Shown in pieces: positions 62,672 to 64,000 of a DNA stretch of 64,000 nt. Positions within the stretch are counted from its first letter, which is position 1. Every line of letters begins with the position of its first letter. The notes beneath the pieces were generated by a model, which saw only the letters and a list, made by a program, of their open reading frames with translations, had not been told where the DNA came from and did no database searches. Source of the DNA: an uncultured Ruminococcus sp. (lineage in GTDB: Bacteria; Bacillota; Clostridia; Oscillospirales; Ruminococcaceae); assembly GCA_934435205.1 (NCBI GenBank), contig CAKSAK010000003.1, positions 248,001-312,000 on the forward strand, given 5' to 3'. Made by a program: the position numbers and the translations under genes.

Positions 62672-63885
62672 TATCCCACCTGCCTTTCAGCAAGAAGATA
62701 TGTCCCTGCGGCAAAAACTGCGGTCATGATGAATATGATAGCGAAATAAACAACGTATTCTCGTGTAGGTATTCCCCAAAAATTCATATAACCTGTGTCA
62801 TTGAGCATATTGGTGTAATTGCCTGTTAAAATGTCAACGGCAGGATTGGAAAAGCTTGTGGTTTTCAGATATAATGGTACAAATATTGGCACAAGGCAGA
62901 CCGCTCCTGCAAGTATGGTCTTTCTGCAAAGCATTGAAAGAAACATCACAATGCTTGCGGTGAAAAGTGCATAAACAAGCTTTGCGGCAAATACTGCAGC
63001 TATATATCCGCCAAAGCTCATATTTGCCGAGCTTAGTTCAAAACCGCTCAGATACTGCAAAGGCATACTAAGTTTGAAGCCGTTTGTATCGTAGATCAAA
63101 AGAGTTATAATATCCACAGTGTAAATTATCAAAACAAGAATTATCACCGCTACAAAACCAGTACAAAGCTTGAAAAGCGAGAACTTTCTCACACCCGTTT
63201 TGGTTATCCCAAAGCTTTTTATCCTGCCGCTTTGTATCTCCGATGAAAATATGCTGAAAAGAAGCAGATAAACACCGAATGGTATGAGTATTTCAGATGA
63301 CATATAATTTTCATAGCCGTCGGCTGCACGGGTGTCAATGATCTTATCAGATTTTTCAAGCGTCGTTATAACGGAATCATAGTCTTCTATAAGCTTGTTT
63401 GACAGCTTTAGAGAATACTCATCAGTAACGCCACGTCTTGCATTTCGGCTGTAACCTCGCACACGCTCGGAAATGAGCTTCAACGCATTTTGCTGGGAAT
63501 ATAGCTCTCCCTCAATAAGAGAAAACATACTGTCAAGCCCTGCGCCTGCTTGTGAATTTTTCTGAGAAAAATCTATTATCTTTTCCTCAAGCTCCGCAGG
63601 CAATTCAGCCTGCTTTACACCGCCTGTGTTGTGGTTATTCTGATAGTCGTTTATCTCGTTATTAAGAGCGTTTTGCTCGTCTGCAAGCTTTTGAGCGTCT
63701 TGGCTTACAGTTTCCGAGCCGCCTTTAAGATAGGTTATGTATTTTTCGCCATAAGCATAAGAAGGTCTGAGTACAGATATCAAAAAGGCGCAGGAAAGCA
63801 AAGCCAGCAATAAGCTTATAAAAGCTGACTTCGCCATATCTTTTCTTATCATAAATCTGAGAAGTTTCAAATCGTCACACCTCAA
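62671..63885 (-). CDS. ABC-2 type permease, subunit 1
   Basis: 404 aa: N-terminal helix (about 17-36), a large external coiled-coil domain (about 40-190, rich in Gln/Asn/Glu), then about six helices (about 200-400). Same architecture as the next gene, so the two form a heterodimeric permease. Such pairs export lipids, peptides or antibiotics, or signal cell-envelope stress. Confidence 0.82.
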   Translation of the reverse strand: MRCDDLKLLRFMIRKDMAKSAFISLLLALLSCAFLISVLRPSYAYGEKYITYLKGGSETVSQDAQKLADEQNALNNEINDYQNNHNTGGVKQAELPAELEEKIIDFSQKNSQAGAGLDSMFSLIEGELYSQQNALKLISERVRGYSRNARRGVTDEYSLKLSNKLIEDYDSVITTLEKSDKIIDTRAADGYENYMSSEILIPFGVYLLLFSIFSSEIQSGRIKSFGITKTGVRKFSLFKLCTGFVAVIILVLIIYTVDIITLLIYDTNGFKLSMPLQYLSGFELSSANMSFGGYIAAVFAAKLVYALFTASIVMFLSMLCRKTILAGAVCLVPIFVPLYLKTTSFSNPAVDILTGNYTNMLNDTGYMNFWGIPTREYVVYFAIIFIMTAVFAAGTYLLAERQVG

Positions 63886-63896
63886 ATATCGAGCTC

Positions 63897-64000
63897 TTAC
63901 ATTTCTGACTGTATCTCTGCATATGTATCATAATCCCATTCGCCGTTTGAAATAAACTTGTGCAGTTTAAAATCTTTATCCACAAGATAAGCGGCTGTAT
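63897..64000 (-). CDS. Upstream gene of the ABC operon, 3' end only
   Basis: The last 33 codons (AAYLVDKDFKLHKFIS ... AEIQSEM-stop) end 11 nt before the permease start. The pattern LVDKDFKLHKFI could be the last strand-helix of a redoxin or TlpA-like domain, but this is too short to be sure. Confidence 0.5.
   Translation of the reverse strand, partial: TAAYLVDKDFKLHKFISNGEWDYDTYAEIQSEM

Noticed and set aside
1..64000. CRISPR array
   Set aside because: No set of regularly spaced direct repeats was seen anywhere in the window.

Overview
The window reads as the chromosome of an anaerobic, low-GC Gram-positive gut bacterium, most likely a Ruminococcus-type member of the Clostridia. The reasons are anaerobic ribonucleotide reductase with its radical-SAM activase, a bifunctional AdhE with a Rex redox regulator, a T-box controlled tryptophan operon, strong AAGGAGG ribosome sites, frequent TTGACA-N17-TATAAT promoters, and plant-polysaccharide hydrolases. 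The genus is an inference from these features.

Layout. (1) 1-25 kb is mostly housekeeping: trpE-trpS-trpG behind a UGG-specifying T-box; an AI-2E-type permease; a D-Ala-D-Ala carboxypeptidase; a PrsA-like lipoprotein; GDPD; uridine phosphorylase; nadB-nadC; adhE; an APH-fold protein that has lost both catalytic aspartates; rex; and an ABC importer plus arylsulfate sulfotransferase operon divergent from a thioredoxin-like gene. (2) 25-36 kb starts after a tRNA-Leu(UAG) and is AT-rich and mosaic: a serine-recombinase remnant, a string of polymorphic-toxin tails with immunity-type genes, a decayed IS3 element, broken pieces of a large SNF2-type mobile-element helicase, and, between those pieces, an intact WYL regulator plus a uracil-DNA-glycosylase-like gene. 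(3) 36-47 kb is a hemicellulose / beta-glucan locus (GH5, sugar-binding lipoprotein, AraC, two GH16, sugar-sensing diguanylate cyclase, AraC, GH51). Three of its genes carry disabling lesions and an internally deleted IS5-type element sits in it. (4) 47-48 kb holds a second decayed copy of the same IS3 element. (5) 48-64 kb returns to core-like genes: two SPFH/NfeD membrane-domain modules flanking asnB and nrdDG, an XRE regulator, small membrane proteins, an IS66 remnant and an ABC-2 type export system cut by the window end.

Regulatory highlights seen directly are: two near-identical 22-bp palindromes placed just after the predicted start sites of the divergent sulfur-importer and thioredoxin units; an 11-codon leader ORF ending in a Cys codon ahead of the importer; Rex-box-like 18-mers at both adhE and rex; and a perfect 12-bp inverted repeat between an araC-type gene and the GH51 gene.

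Candidates for undescribed biology are the sulfur regulon with its leader peptide, the WYL + UDG-like two-gene cassette inside a degraded conjugative element, the toxin-tail/immunity array, and the Asn-substituted APH-fold pseudokinase. All family assignments come from reading motifs, without database searches. Frameshifts and nonsense codons could in principle be assembly errors.
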